Source: Vibrio campbellii CAIM 519 = NBRC 15631 = ATCC 25920 (GTDB lineage: Bacteria; Pseudomonadota; Gammaproteobacteria; Enterobacterales; Vibrionaceae). From it: a stretch of DNA of 64,000 nt. Where the stretch lies: contig NZ_CP015863.1 of assembly GCF_002163755.1 (NCBI RefSeq), forward strand, positions 620,001 through 684,000, written 5' to 3'. The position numbers and the translations under genes were made by a program. Below are positions 55,202 through 63,735 of this stretch, piece after piece (positions within the stretch are counted from its first letter, which is position 1; every line of letters begins with the position of its first letter). The notes below the pieces were generated by a model that was not told where the DNA came from, did no database searches, and saw nothing but the letters and a program-made list of their open reading frames with translations.

Positions 55202-56107
55202 ATGAATAAATGGCCTAGCTTGAAGCAGTTACACTATTTGGTCACTCTGCATGAAACTCGACATTTTAGTGATGCTGCTGAGCGTTGTTTTGTCAGTCAA
55301 TCTACCTTGAGTAAAGGCATCCAAAACCTTGAAGAGTTGATTGGTTGTCCACTTTACGAAAAGAAAGATAAGAAAAGCCCATTGGTTTTCACTCAAGCGG
55401 GTGAAATGGTCGTGCAGCAAGGTCGTGAACTGCTCGCTAAAGGGCAAGATCTTGTTGAACTTGGTCGTCTATGCCAAGGCGATGATATGGAAGGGCAGCT
55501 AAAAGTAGGTTGTATTCCGACCATTGCTCCATTCTTATTGTGCGAGCTTGTCCAAGAGGTAAACTACCGCTTCCCTCAATTAAATCTTCTATTAAGAGAA
55601 GACACGACGACCAACTTGCTTCAAGCACTTCGCCACGGTGAATTGGACGTATTGATTCTTGCTCTGCCTGTAGAGATAGAAGGAATGGAAAGCCGAGTAG
55701 TGGGACAAGACCCATTCCGCATGGTGATCAGTGCCAATCAAGCGGATTCCGTACCAGTGCCGATCCGTTATGCAGATTTGCCAGATGAATCCGTCTTCTT
55801 ATTAGAGAAAGAACACTGCCTTACTGAGCACGCGGTTTCAGCGTGTAAGTTGACGGACAAAGAGAAGATCAACCCATTCACCGCAACCAGTCTTCATACC
55901 TTAGTACAGATGGTTGCTAATGGTTTAGGTACTACATTTATCCCGCAAATGGCGATTGATCATGGTTTGCTACACAACCAGAACTTGGTGGTGATCGACC
56001 CTCCAGGTCAGCAAGCGTATCGCGATATTGGTTTGGTTTGGCGTCCAAGCTCGTCAAGATCAAACACTTTCAATCAATTGGCAGAAGTCGTCTCTGAACT
56101 GCTTTAG
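55202..56107 (+). CDS. oxyR: OxyR-family peroxide regulator (OxyR2-like)
   Basis: This 301-residue LysR-type regulator has an N-terminal winged helix (residues 5-65, HFSDAAERCFVSQSTLSKGIQ) and a sensor domain with the redox pair C206 and C215 in EHCLTEHAVSAC, spaced as C199 and C208 of E. coli OxyR. The residue two before C206 is Glu (E204), as I recall for V. vulnificus OxyR2, where it is tied to very high peroxide sensitivity; classic OxyR has Gly next to the His. It is divergent from a 2-Cys peroxiredoxin gene. It probably activates that gene at low peroxide. A strong terminator follows. Confidence 0.9.
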   Translation: MNKWPSLKQLHYLVTLHETRHFSDAAERCFVSQSTLSKGIQNLEELIGCPLYEKKDKKSPLVFTQAGEMVVQQGRELLAKGQDLVELGRLCQGDDMEGQLKVGCIPTIAPFLLCELVQEVNYRFPQLNLLLREDTTTNLLQALRHGELDVLILALPVEIEGMESRVVGQDPFRMVISANQADSVPVPIRYADLPDESVFLLEKEHCLTEHAVSACKLTDKEKINPFTATSLHTLVQMVANGLGTTFIPQMAIDHGLLHNQNLVVIDPPGQQAYRDIGLVWRPSSSRSNTFNQLAEVVSELL

Positions 56108-56143
56108 CTATTAGTATTAGCCTGCGACTCCCGATCAAACATC

Positions 56144-56174
56144 AAAAAGCGCACTAGAAATAGTGCGATTTTTA
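56144..56174 (+). terminator. Terminator after oxyR
   Basis: The 7-bp stem CGCACTA / TAGTGCG (56150-56167) with GAAA loop is flanked by A's and followed by ATTTTT. Confidence 0.88.
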
Positions 56175-56346
56175 GCATTTTATTCTGCGCGTGAACTTTA
56201 ACTTGTAAAATTTTACAGATGAACTTTCATGAAGCTTTCATAAAATAGTGAAATTTCACAATGTTAATTTTACACAACTGCCTGTGTAACGCGTTTAAGT
56301 CGTGTTTAATTTCCTCTTCCTAGCCCTTGTGAATACAAGGGTTTTT
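56175..56346 (+). ncRNA. Candidate small RNA ending at an orphan terminator
   Basis: A clear intrinsic terminator, CCCTTGT / ACAAGGG with loop GAAT followed by five T (56324-56346), lies on the plus strand with no gene between it and the previous terminator at 56174. Something must be transcribed into it. The 150 bp before it contain palindromes TGTAAAATTTTACA (56204-56217) and TTACACA-N6-TGTGTAA (56270-56289), but I could not fix a promoter. It may be a small RNA or an upstream leader. Confidence 0.4.
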
Positions 56347-56707
56347 CTTCTGCCTTACTATTCATACACTTGTTTGAATTCAAAAATAACCTGTAAAATT
56401 TATGTAATTTAATTACGTAATAACTTGCAAATTGAACGCAAAAATCAAACACTTGTTTGATACCGAATAAAACTTTGAATTTAACGTTTTGTTTACTTGA
56501 GGGGTTTCGCTTAAACCTTTGTTGGGTTAGCTTAATTAAAGGCTTGTAAGACTTATGTCTAGATTGAAAAAGCAATTTAGGTTGCGCAAGGTATAGACAT
56601 AACGAAGCGAAGTGAACACCAAATCGAAGGATGTAATTTGTTGTTCATAACTTACAAATGTAGCTTTAGGCTGACTGCCCAAGATGGATAAAGCACGTTA
56701 AGGATGA
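56347..56707 (+). promoter_or_regulatory. aceB control region
   Basis: This region upstream of aceB holds several dyads. TGTAATTTAATTACG (56403-56417) matches the remembered HexR motif TGTAATTWAATTACA in all but the last base. TTGC-N9-GCAA occurs at 56425-56441. TCAAACACTTGTTTGA (56445-56460) is a perfect 7-bp inverted repeat and fits the PsrA pattern (G/C)AAAC-N2-4-GTTT(G/C). ACACTTGTTTGA is repeated directly at 56366-56377 and 56449-56460. These suggest control by sugar and fatty-acid status. Confidence 0.55.
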
Positions 56708-58342
56708 ATGATTATGCTTGCTCAGACAGAACAAAAAACACAACAACTAAAGCAAACCCAATGCATGCTTGAGGTGAATGGAGTCGTTGCTCCTGAACAT
56801 CAAGCAATTTTCCCTGTTGAAGCCCAAACCTTTTTATCTCTACTGTGTGAAAAATTTGCCGGACGTGTTGAGCAGTTGCTGGAAGCACGAGAGGAGAAGC
56901 AAGCACGTATCGACGCAGGTGAACTGCCAGACTTTCTACCAGAGACACAAGACATTCGTGAAGGAAGCTGGAAGATCCTTGGAATCCCGCAAGATCTGCA
57001 AGATCGCCGAGTGGAGATTACGGGACCGACTGATCGCAAGATGGTGATTAACGCACTGAATGCGAATGTAAAAGTGTTCATGGCCGACTTCGAAGATTCG
57101 ATGTCCCCTGTGTGGAGTAAAGTTCTAGATGGTCAAATCAACCTGCGCGACGCTGTTAATGGCACCATCAGCTACACCAACCCTGGCAATGGTAAACACT
57201 ATCAGCTGGCAGAAGACCCTGCGGTGTTGATCTGCCGTGTTCGCGGACTGCATCTAAAAGAAAAACACGTAACGTGGCACGGTCAGATCATTCCAGGTGC
57301 GCTATTCGATTTCGCTCTGTACTTCTACAACAACTACAAAGCGCTACTGAAAAAGGGAAGCGGTCCTTACTTCTACATTCCAAAACTGCAATCGCATCAT
57401 GAAGCGAAGTGGTGGAGCGAAGTGTTCCATTTCACCGAAGAATATTTCGGTTTGGATACTGGCACCATCAAAGCGACTGTACTGATTGAAACCTTACCAG
57501 CCGTATTCGAAATGGATGAGATTCTGTTTTCTCTGAAAGAGCACATCGTTGGTTTGAACTGCGGTCGCTGGGATTACATCTTTAGCTACATCAAAACACT
57601 GAAAAACCACCCAGATCGCGTACTTCCGGATCGCCAAGTGGTGACCATGGATAAGCCATTCCTCAACGCTTACTCAAGATTGTTGGTGCGAACTTGTCAT
57701 AAACGTGGCGCATTTGCGATGGGCGGCATGGCAGCCTTTATTCCGGCTAAAGACCCACAAGAAAACCAAAAAGTGCTGGATAAGATCCACAACGATAAAT
57801 CACTAGAAGCCAACAACGGTCATGACGGCACTTGGGTTGCTCACCCTGGTTTGGCAGACACCGCAATGGAAGTGTTCAGTGCCACACTGGGGCAGCGCAC
57901 TAACCAATTGGATGTGAGCCGCTCAGAAGACGCACCAATCACCGCCGCAGAGCTGCTTGAACCGTGCGAGGGTGAACGCTCAGAAGAAGGTATGCGCCAC
58001 AACATCCGCGTTGCGCTGCAATACATCGAAGCGTGGATCTCTGGCAATGGTTGTGTGCCGATTTACGGACTGATGGAAGACGCAGCAACGGCTGAAATCT
58101 CACGCGCTTCTATCTGGCAATGGATTCAACACGGCAAGGCGCTCGACAACGGATTGAAGGTCACTAAAGAGCTGTTCGAACTCTACCTGAAAGAAGAGAT
58201 TGAAGTTGTGAAGCAAGAAATTGGCGAGCAGCGCTACCAAGCCGGTCGATTTGAAGAAGCGGCAGACTTGATGGCTAGGCTCACAACAAGCGATGAACTG
58301 ACCAACTTTTTAACCATTCCAGGTTACGACTACTTGGATTAA
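56708..58342 (+). CDS. aceB: Malate synthase A
   Basis: AceB condenses glyoxylate and acetyl-CoA to malate, the second step of the glyoxylate shunt. The 544-residue protein shows family motifs ITGPTDRKMVINALNAN, VFMADFEDSMSP (catalytic Arg/Asp region), GLNCGRWDYIFS and the C-terminal helical plug. Start codons at 56708 and 56714 are both possible; AAGGA lies 4 and 10 nt before them. The gene is followed by aceA after 148 bp with no terminator, so the pair forms the aceBA operon. No aceK is found downstream, unlike in E. coli. Confidence 0.96.
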   Translation: MIMLAQTEQKTQQLKQTQCMLEVNGVVAPEHQAIFPVEAQTFLSLLCEKFAGRVEQLLEAREEKQARIDAGELPDFLPETQDIREGSWKILGIPQDLQDRRVEITGPTDRKMVINALNANVKVFMADFEDSMSPVWSKVLDGQINLRDAVNGTISYTNPGNGKHYQLAEDPAVLICRVRGLHLKEKHVTWHGQIIPGALFDFALYFYNNYKALLKKGSGPYFYIPKLQSHHEAKWWSEVFHFTEEYFGLDTGTIKATVLIETLPAVFEMDEILFSLKEHIVGLNCGRWDYIFSYIKTLKNHPDRVLPDRQVVTMDKPFLNAYSRLLVRTCHKRGAFAMGGMAAFIPAKDPQENQKVLDKIHNDKSLEANNGHDGTWVAHPGLADTAMEVFSATLGQRTNQLDVSRSEDAPITAAELLEPCEGERSEEGMRHNIRVALQYIEAWISGNGCVPIYGLMEDAATAEISRASIWQWIQHGKALDNGLKVTKELFELYLKEEIEVVKQEIGEQRYQAGRFEEAADLMARLTTSDELTNFLTIPGYDYLD

Positions 58343-58490
58343 CCCAAAGATTTAGAACACTCCATTTATTTAACTAATACATGTTTATTTAACCAATACG
58401 TGAAGGATTCGAGGCAGATAAGGATGTACTGCCTGAGAACGGAAAACTCAACGCACATGCACAAGTGCACATTATAAGAGGGATAGACCA

Positions 58491-59804
58491 ATGACTAACT
58501 TAACTCGCCGCCAACAAATTGAAGCTCTGGAAAAAGATTGGGCAACCAACCCACGCTGGAAAAATGTAAAGCGTACTTACACAGCAGAAGAAGTAGTAGA
58601 ACTGCGTGGCTCTATGGTACCTGCGAACACAATCGCACAACGTGGTGCTGACAAACTTTGGTCACTGGTCAACGGTAGTTCAAAGAAAGGCTACGTAAAC
58701 TGTCTTGGTGCACTAACGGGTGGTCAAGCCGTACAGCAAGCGAAAGCGGGTATTGAAGCGATTTACCTATCAGGTTGGCAGGTAGCAGCGGATAACAACA
58801 CCGCGTCGACGATGTACCCAGACCAATCTCTGTACCCAGTAGATTCGGTACCGTCGGTAGTAAAACGCATCAACAACTCATTCCGTCGTGCAGACCAAAT
58901 TCAGTGGTCAGCAGGTAAGTCACCAGAAGACGAAGGCGGTATTGATTACTTCCTACCAATCGTAGCGGATGCGGAAGCAGGCTTTGGTGGGGTATTGAAC
59001 GCTTACGAGCTAATGAAATCGATGATCGACGCAGGTGCGGCAGGTGTTCACTTTGAAGACCAACTGGCATCAGTGAAGAAGTGTGGCCACATGGGCGGTA
59101 AAGTACTGGTTCCAACTCAAGAAGCGGTGCAAAAACTGGTAGCGGCTCGCCTTGCAGCAGACGTTGCAGGCACGACAACGCTGGTAATTGCGCGTACCGA
59201 TGCAAACGCAGCAGACCTACTAACGTCTGATTGTGACCCATACGATAAAGACTTTATTCAAGGAGAGCGTACGCCAGAGGGCTTCTACCGTGTACGTGCA
59301 GGTATCGACCAAGCTATCTCTCGTGGCCTAGCTTACGCGCCATATGCGGATCTAATCTGGTGTGAGACAGCAACGCCATGTCTAGAAGAAGCACGCAAGT
59401 TTGCAGAAGCAATTCATGCAGAGTACCCAGACCAACTGTTGGCATACAACTGCTCGCCTTCATTCAACTGGGAGAAGAACCTAGACGCAGAAACCATTGC
59501 TAAGTTCCAACAAGAACTGGCTAACATGGGCTACAAGTACCAGTTCATTACGCTAGCAGGTATCCACAACATGTGGTTCAACATGTTCGAATTGGCACAC
59601 GCTTACGCTCAAGGCGAAGGTATGCGTCATTATGTTGAGAAGGTTCAACGTCCTGAGTTTGAAGCGGCAGAAAAAGGTTACACGTTCGTAGCGCACCAAC
59701 AAGAAGTTGGTACGGGTTACTTCGATAGAATGACCAACACAATTCAAGGCGGTAACTCGTCAGTGACAGCACTGACAGGTTCTACTGAAGAAGACCAATT
59801 CTAA
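58491..59804 (+). CDS. aceA: Isocitrate lyase
   Basis: AceA splits isocitrate into glyoxylate and succinate, letting cells grow on acetate or fatty acids. The 437-residue protein has the active-site loop KKCGHMGGK with catalytic C198 and the upstream ADAEAGFGG and HFEDQ metal-site motifs. The C-terminal NCSPSFNW segment is also present. ATG 58491 follows AGAGGGATAG. It lies downstream of aceB and ends at a strong terminator. Length is close to the E. coli enzyme (434). Confidence 0.97.
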   Translation: MTNLTRRQQIEALEKDWATNPRWKNVKRTYTAEEVVELRGSMVPANTIAQRGADKLWSLVNGSSKKGYVNCLGALTGGQAVQQAKAGIEAIYLSGWQVAADNNTASTMYPDQSLYPVDSVPSVVKRINNSFRRADQIQWSAGKSPEDEGGIDYFLPIVADAEAGFGGVLNAYELMKSMIDAGAAGVHFEDQLASVKKCGHMGGKVLVPTQEAVQKLVAARLAADVAGTTTLVIARTDANAADLLTSDCDPYDKDFIQGERTPEGFYRVRAGIDQAISRGLAYAPYADLIWCETATPCLEEARKFAEAIHAEYPDQLLAYNCSPSFNWEKNLDAETIAKFQQELANMGYKYQFITLAGIHNMWFNMFELAHAYAQGEGMRHYVEKVQRPEFEAAEKGYTFVAHQQEVGTGYFDRMTNTIQGGNSSVTALTGSTEEDQF

Positions 59805-59845
59805 TCAGCATTGAGTCCACAATTACTACGTTAGTAGTGACATCT

Positions 59846-59875
59846 TTGAGCGGCGATTGAGCCGCTCTTTTTTTG
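59846..59875 (+). terminator. Terminator after aceA
   Basis: The 7-bp GC-rich stem GAGCGGC / GCCGCTC (59848-59867) with a 6-nt loop is followed by seven T. Confidence 0.92.
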
Positions 59876-59905
59876 TCTACGATTCGAGAAAAACGTAGTG
59901 GCGTA

Positions 59906-60352
59906 TTAATCCGCTTCGATTTCTTCCGGCTCGGTCTCTTCTTGTAATTCCAGCAAGTTAATTGCAATGGTTACAAAATCGGTATCGGTAATGATGCCGA
60001 CCAAGTGACCTTTATTGACCACTGGCAAACAGCCGACTTTGTGCTTTTGCATATAGATTGCGCTTTCCTTTAAGCCTGCTCTTGGTTCGGCAGTCATGAT
60101 GTTGGTGTGCATCATTTGGTAAAGCGGAGTATCGAGGGTAAAAGATTGTTCAGCCTCATCTGGGTGCAAGCAGGATTCTTGTGCAGCAAGAATATCGCGT
60201 TGAGTCACCAAGCCTTTTAAGTGTTTATTGGCATCAACAACCGGAATATGTCGAATATCAAGCACTTCCATCATGCTTTTTGCGTCACGTAATGTGTGCT
60301 CACGCAGCAAAGTATGAGGGTTGCGAGTCATCATGTCTTCAACCTTGATCAT
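59906..60352 (-). CDS. Two-CBS-domain protein
   Basis: This 148-residue product consists of two tandem CBS motifs: MIKVEDMMTRNPHTLL to RDILAAQ (about 1-56) and DTPLYQMMHTNIMTAEP to GIITDTDFV (about 75-132). It ends in an acidic tail (ELQEETEPEEIEAD). CBS pairs usually bind adenine nucleotides and regulate another protein. No partner domain is fused here. The ATG at 60352 has an excellent GGAGG ribosome site 5 nt upstream. A longer frame opening at 60550 would add 66 residues without family similarity and is rejected. It is convergent with aceA. Function unknown. Confidence 0.85.
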   Translation of the reverse strand: MIKVEDMMTRNPHTLLREHTLRDAKSMMEVLDIRHIPVVDANKHLKGLVTQRDILAAQESCLHPDEAEQSFTLDTPLYQMMHTNIMTAEPRAGLKESAIYMQKHKVGCLPVVNKGHLVGIITDTDFVTIAINLLELQEETEPEEIEAD

Positions 60353-60584
60353 AGAGACCTCCAGCGGCATTGTCCTTCTCTTAAATATAGAGAATATTTT
60401 GCTGCATATCTGGGAGCTAACTCGTTTTTCACTAATAAAATAAACGATTAGATGGAGATCAATCAGAGGTGAAATGGACTGGTGTTTTCTATAATTCCAG
60501 CTACTCGTTCGGGGTGAGTCTAGGATGTAAGCGCTATCATAAATAACCAAAGCTAAGGCGTTTAAACCTTAGCTTTGGTTACTC

Positions 60585-60806
60585 TTAACGTTGCTTAAAA
60601 TGCACACAGATAAGACCATAAGCTTTCGCATCGACACAGCGACCGATGTAGCTTTTATCGGGCAGGTTGACGGCACATAAGCGAGGGACCTGTTTTAGGT
60701 AACAGGCATCTTGCAACACTTTGAGTCGATCATTGCTGGAACTTGCGATTGCTCCAGATGAAAACGCGAGTACGGCAGCACTCAGCGCTAGAGTTAACAT
60801 CTTCAT
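60585..60806 (-). CDS. Small secreted cysteine-containing protein of unknown function
   Basis: The 73-residue precursor has a clear signal peptide (MKMLTLALSAAVLAFSSGAIA, cleavage near residue 21). The mature part is about 52 residues with four cysteines (C35, C44, C57, C67), suggesting two disulfide bonds in the periplasm. GAGGTAAGT lies just before the start. I do not recognise the family. It has its own transcription unit between the CBS gene and queA. Confidence 0.75.
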   Translation of the reverse strand: MKMLTLALSAAVLAFSSGAIASSSNDRLKVLQDACYLKQVPRLCAVNLPDKSYIGRCVDAKAYGLICVHFKQR

Positions 60807-61173
60807 ACTTACCTCAATAAATGTCTAAAGAGCAAATGCTCACTTTCAATATAGTCTATAGCACTTGCTATTGATGAGTTTGTTTTTAGCTAAGGGGGGC
60901 AAGAGATCGTTGAGTTAGTCTTGGCTATATTTCTGACTGACCGAGTTAAATGCGTCGCACAAATTTGGACATTAAACTCCGCTACTCTTCTTATGTATGT
61001 CTATTCTGCATCTTTCACGTTTTATTACACTCTTAGTGAAAGCTTTTACAGTCAATCTAAGGGGATTTGCTTGCTATTGCAGCATGTAAACATATACTAG
61101 TCTGCTGCGAAAAACTCGTCGCAATTTTATCGTCGTCTTTGACGTGATTTGACCAATAGATAAGACAAGTAAC
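60807..61173. other. Divergent control region of the small secreted gene and queA
   Basis: This 367-bp region has no gene. A good plus-strand promoter for queA is TTGCTA (61071-61076), 16 bp, TATACT (61093-61098), giving a leader of about 70 nt. For the minus-strand small gene a TATATT-like -10 lies near 60850. No preQ1-type riboswitch pattern was recognised. Confidence 0.5.
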
Positions 61174-62226
61174 ATGCAAGTATCAGATTTCCATTTCGAC
61201 CTTCCAGATGAACTCATCGCTCGCTACCCTCAACCAGAGCGTACCGCTAGCCGACTGCTGCAAATGGACGGCAATACTGGTGAACTTATTGATGGCACGT
61301 TTACCGATGTGCTGGAGCAAGTTCAAGCCGGTGACCTAGTGGTTTTCAACAATACTCGCGTTATTCCTGCGCGTTTGTTTGGTCGCAAAGAGTCAGGCGG
61401 CAAGCTAGAAGTGCTGGTGGAGCGTATGCTCGATGAGAAAAGCATCCTGGCACACGTTCGTTGCTCTAAATCGCCAAAACCAGGCACAACGATCTTGGTT
61501 GGTGAAAACGATGAATACTCAGCGCAAATGGTCGCTCGTCATGATGCACTGTTTGAACTGAAATTTAACTCTGATAAGACGGTACTCGAGATTCTGGAAG
61601 AAATTGGTCACATGCCACTTCCTCCATACATCGACCGCCCAGATGAAGACGCGGATAAAGAGCGTTACCAAACGGTTTATAACCAAAAGCCAGGTGCGGT
61701 TGCAGCACCGACGGCGGGTCTTCACTTTGATGATGATCTGCTTGAGAAAATCAAAGCGAAAGGCGCTGAGTTTGCGTACGTTACTCTGCACGTAGGTGCA
61801 GGTACGTTCCAGCCAGTTAAAGTGGATGACATCAACGATCACCATATGCACGCAGAATACGTAGAAGTTCCGCAAGACGTAGTGGATGCGATTAACGCAA
61901 CCAAAGCGCGTGGCGGTCGTATCGTCGCTGTGGGTACTACGTCAGTGCGTTCACTAGAAAGTGCAGCGCAAGACGCGTTGAAGAAAGGGACAGGATTGGT
62001 TCCATTCTTTGGCGATACTGAAATCTTTATCTACCCTGGTTACGAGTACCAGCTGGTGGATTGCTTGATCACCAACTTCCACTTACCAGAATCAACGTTA
62101 ATTATGTTGGTGAGCGCGTTTGCTGGTTACGAGAACACCATGAATGCTTACAAGCACGCGGTGGAAAATAAATACCGTTTCTTCTCGTACGGTGACTCAA
62201 TGTTTATTAAAAAGAAGACAGCATAA
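61174..62226 (+). CDS. queA: S-adenosylmethionine:tRNA ribosyltransferase-isomerase
   Basis: QueA builds epoxyqueuosine on tRNA by moving the ribosyl part of SAM onto preQ1, the step after Tgt. The 350-residue protein has the family landmarks FDLPDELIARYPQPERTASRLL at the N terminus, NNTRVIPARLFG, GAVAAPTAGLHFD (about residue 175) and VGTTSVRSLESAA. Length and ends are normal. It precedes tgt by 195 bp and yajC further on, the standard queA-tgt-yajC-secD order. Confidence 0.97.
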   Translation: MQVSDFHFDLPDELIARYPQPERTASRLLQMDGNTGELIDGTFTDVLEQVQAGDLVVFNNTRVIPARLFGRKESGGKLEVLVERMLDEKSILAHVRCSKSPKPGTTILVGENDEYSAQMVARHDALFELKFNSDKTVLEILEEIGHMPLPPYIDRPDEDADKERYQTVYNQKPGAVAAPTAGLHFDDDLLEKIKAKGAEFAYVTLHVGAGTFQPVKVDDINDHHMHAEYVEVPQDVVDAINATKARGGRIVAVGTTSVRSLESAAQDALKKGTGLVPFFGDTEIFIYPGYEYQLVDCLITNFHLPESTLIMLVSAFAGYENTMNAYKHAVENKYRFFSYGDSMFIKKKTA

Positions 62227-62421
62227 CCCCCTCCCAGTCCTCCCTTGTTACGGGGTAGGTTAGGAAGGGTTAGAAAGCTAACGATTTACGAGTGCTAGCA
62301 GTAGGCTAGGAAACAGAGCAGAACCTCTGCTTTGTCTCTCGCACGGAAAGCGACCGCTCCTTAAAGTGGGGGAAACCCCAAGATACATAGTCAGACTGTT
62401 TCTCTGACACTCGGAGGCATC
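62227..62421 (+). other. Structured spacer between queA and tgt
   Basis: This 195-bp spacer has several successive hairpins on the plus strand: CTAGC / GCTAG (62295-62309), AGCAGA / TCTGCT (62317-62331), TGGGG / CCCCA (62367-62380) and GTCAGA / TCTGAC (62390-62408). The last one ends 4 bp before the GGAGG ribosome site of tgt. GTGC (about 62292-62295) and GCAC (62341-62344) could close the first two into one junction. The start (62227-62260) is C/G-rich and may be a genomic repeat. None is followed by a T run. Confidence 0.5.
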
Positions 62422-63558
62422 GTGAAATTATCATTCGATCTTAAAAAGAAAAATGGCAATGCGCGTCGAGGTCAATTGACCTTCGAACGTGGCACTGTTC
62501 AAACTCCAGCATTCATGCCAGTAGGTACTTACGGTACGGTTAAAGGCATGACTCCGGAAGAAGTAAAAGGCACGGGTGCAGAAATCCTGCTAGGCAACAC
62601 TTTCCACCTATGGTTACGTCCTGGTCAAGAAGTGATGAAAATGCACGGTGACCTGCACGACTTCATGAACTGGCACGGTCCTATTCTTACTGATTCAGGC
62701 GGTTTCCAAGTATTCAGCCTAGGTAAAATGCGTAAGATCACTGAGAAAGGTGTTCACTTCCGTAGCCCTGTAAACGGCGACAAGATTTTCATGGACGCTG
62801 AAAAGTCGATGGAAATCCAAAAAGACCTTGGTTCTGACATCGTAATGATCTTCGACGAGTGTACGCCATACCCAGCGACACACAACGAAGCGAAAAAATC
62901 GATGGAAATGTCACTACGTTGGGCACAACGCTCACGTGACCACTTCGATAAGCTAGAAAACCCGAACAACCTATTTGGTATCGTTCAAGGTGGTGTTTAC
63001 GAAGATCTGCGTGATGTGTCTATCAAAGGCCTGACGGAAATCGGTTTTGATGGTTACGCGGTTGGTGGTCTTGCAGTAGGCGAACCGAAAGAAGACATGC
63101 ACCGTATCCTTGAGCACACGTGTCCACAGCTTCCAGAAGACAAGCCTCGTTACCTAATGGGCGTAGGCAAACCGGAAGATTTGGTTGAAGGTGTTCGTCG
63201 TGGTATCGACATGTTTGACTGTGTAATGCCAACGCGTAACGCGCGTAATGGTCACCTATTTGTGACTGGTGGTGTGATCAAGATCCGTAATGCGAAACAT
63301 AAAACGGATACAACTCCGCTAGATCCGCACTGTGACTGTTACACTTGTCAGCACTACAGCAAATCGTACCTTCACCACCTAGAGCGTTGTAACGAAATCC
63401 TAGGTGCTCGCCTGAACACTATCCATAACCTACGCTACTACCAGCGTCTGATGGAAAGCATTCGTAAGGCGATTGATGAAGATCGTTTCGATGAGTTCGT
63501 TACTGAGTTCTATGAGCGTCGTGGTCGTGAAGTACCACCACTAGCAAAAGAGCAGTAA
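62422..63558 (+). CDS. tgt: tRNA-guanine(34) transglycosylase
   Basis: Tgt swaps the wobble guanine of GUN anticodons (Asp, Asn, His, Tyr) for preQ1; tRNA-Asp(GTC) encoded here is a substrate. The 378-residue protein has the active-site acid D91 (LTDSGGFQVFSLG), nucleophile D266 (DMFDCVMPTRNARNG) and zinc ligands C304, C306, C309 and H335. The start is GTG 62422 with a strong GGAGG. It lies downstream of queA and upstream of yajC. Confidence 0.97.
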   Translation: MKLSFDLKKKNGNARRGQLTFERGTVQTPAFMPVGTYGTVKGMTPEEVKGTGAEILLGNTFHLWLRPGQEVMKMHGDLHDFMNWHGPILTDSGGFQVFSLGKMRKITEKGVHFRSPVNGDKIFMDAEKSMEIQKDLGSDIVMIFDECTPYPATHNEAKKSMEMSLRWAQRSRDHFDKLENPNNLFGIVQGGVYEDLRDVSIKGLTEIGFDGYAVGGLAVGEPKEDMHRILEHTCPQLPEDKPRYLMGVGKPEDLVEGVRRGIDMFDCVMPTRNARNGHLFVTGGVIKIRNAKHKTDTTPLDPHCDCYTCQHYSKSYLHHLERCNEILGARLNTIHNLRYYQRLMESIRKAIDEDRFDEFVTEFYERRGREVPPLAKEQ

Positions 63559-63577
63559 TTAACAGATTAAAAGAATT

Positions 63578-63608
63578 AAAGCCTTTGGCATGTTGCCAGA
63601 GGCTTTTG
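63578..63608 (+). terminator. Terminator after tgt
   Basis: An extended stem AAAGCCT-TGGCA / TGCCA-AGGCTTT with a T-G pair and 3-nt loop is followed by a short T run. Confidence 0.8.
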
Positions 63609-63735
63609 CTAATAAAGTAGGCTAACGTACGTTATTTTTGAGAAGGTGATCTCTATTACTTAATCTCAAACTTGAATCTAAATTACGAAAGCCCAACTTG
63701 TTGGATTATCAATAAAATATAATGAGGATGTTTTA

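Noticed and set aside
56204..56217. TGTAAAATTTTACA considered as a TyrR box
   Set aside because: The arms are separated by 2 bp, not the 6 bp TyrR needs. It is kept only as an unexplained palindrome.
60353..60550. 66-residue N-terminal extension of the CBS-domain protein
   Set aside because: The extension lacks CBS similarity, whereas ATG 60352 has an ideal GGAGG site and starts the first CBS motif.
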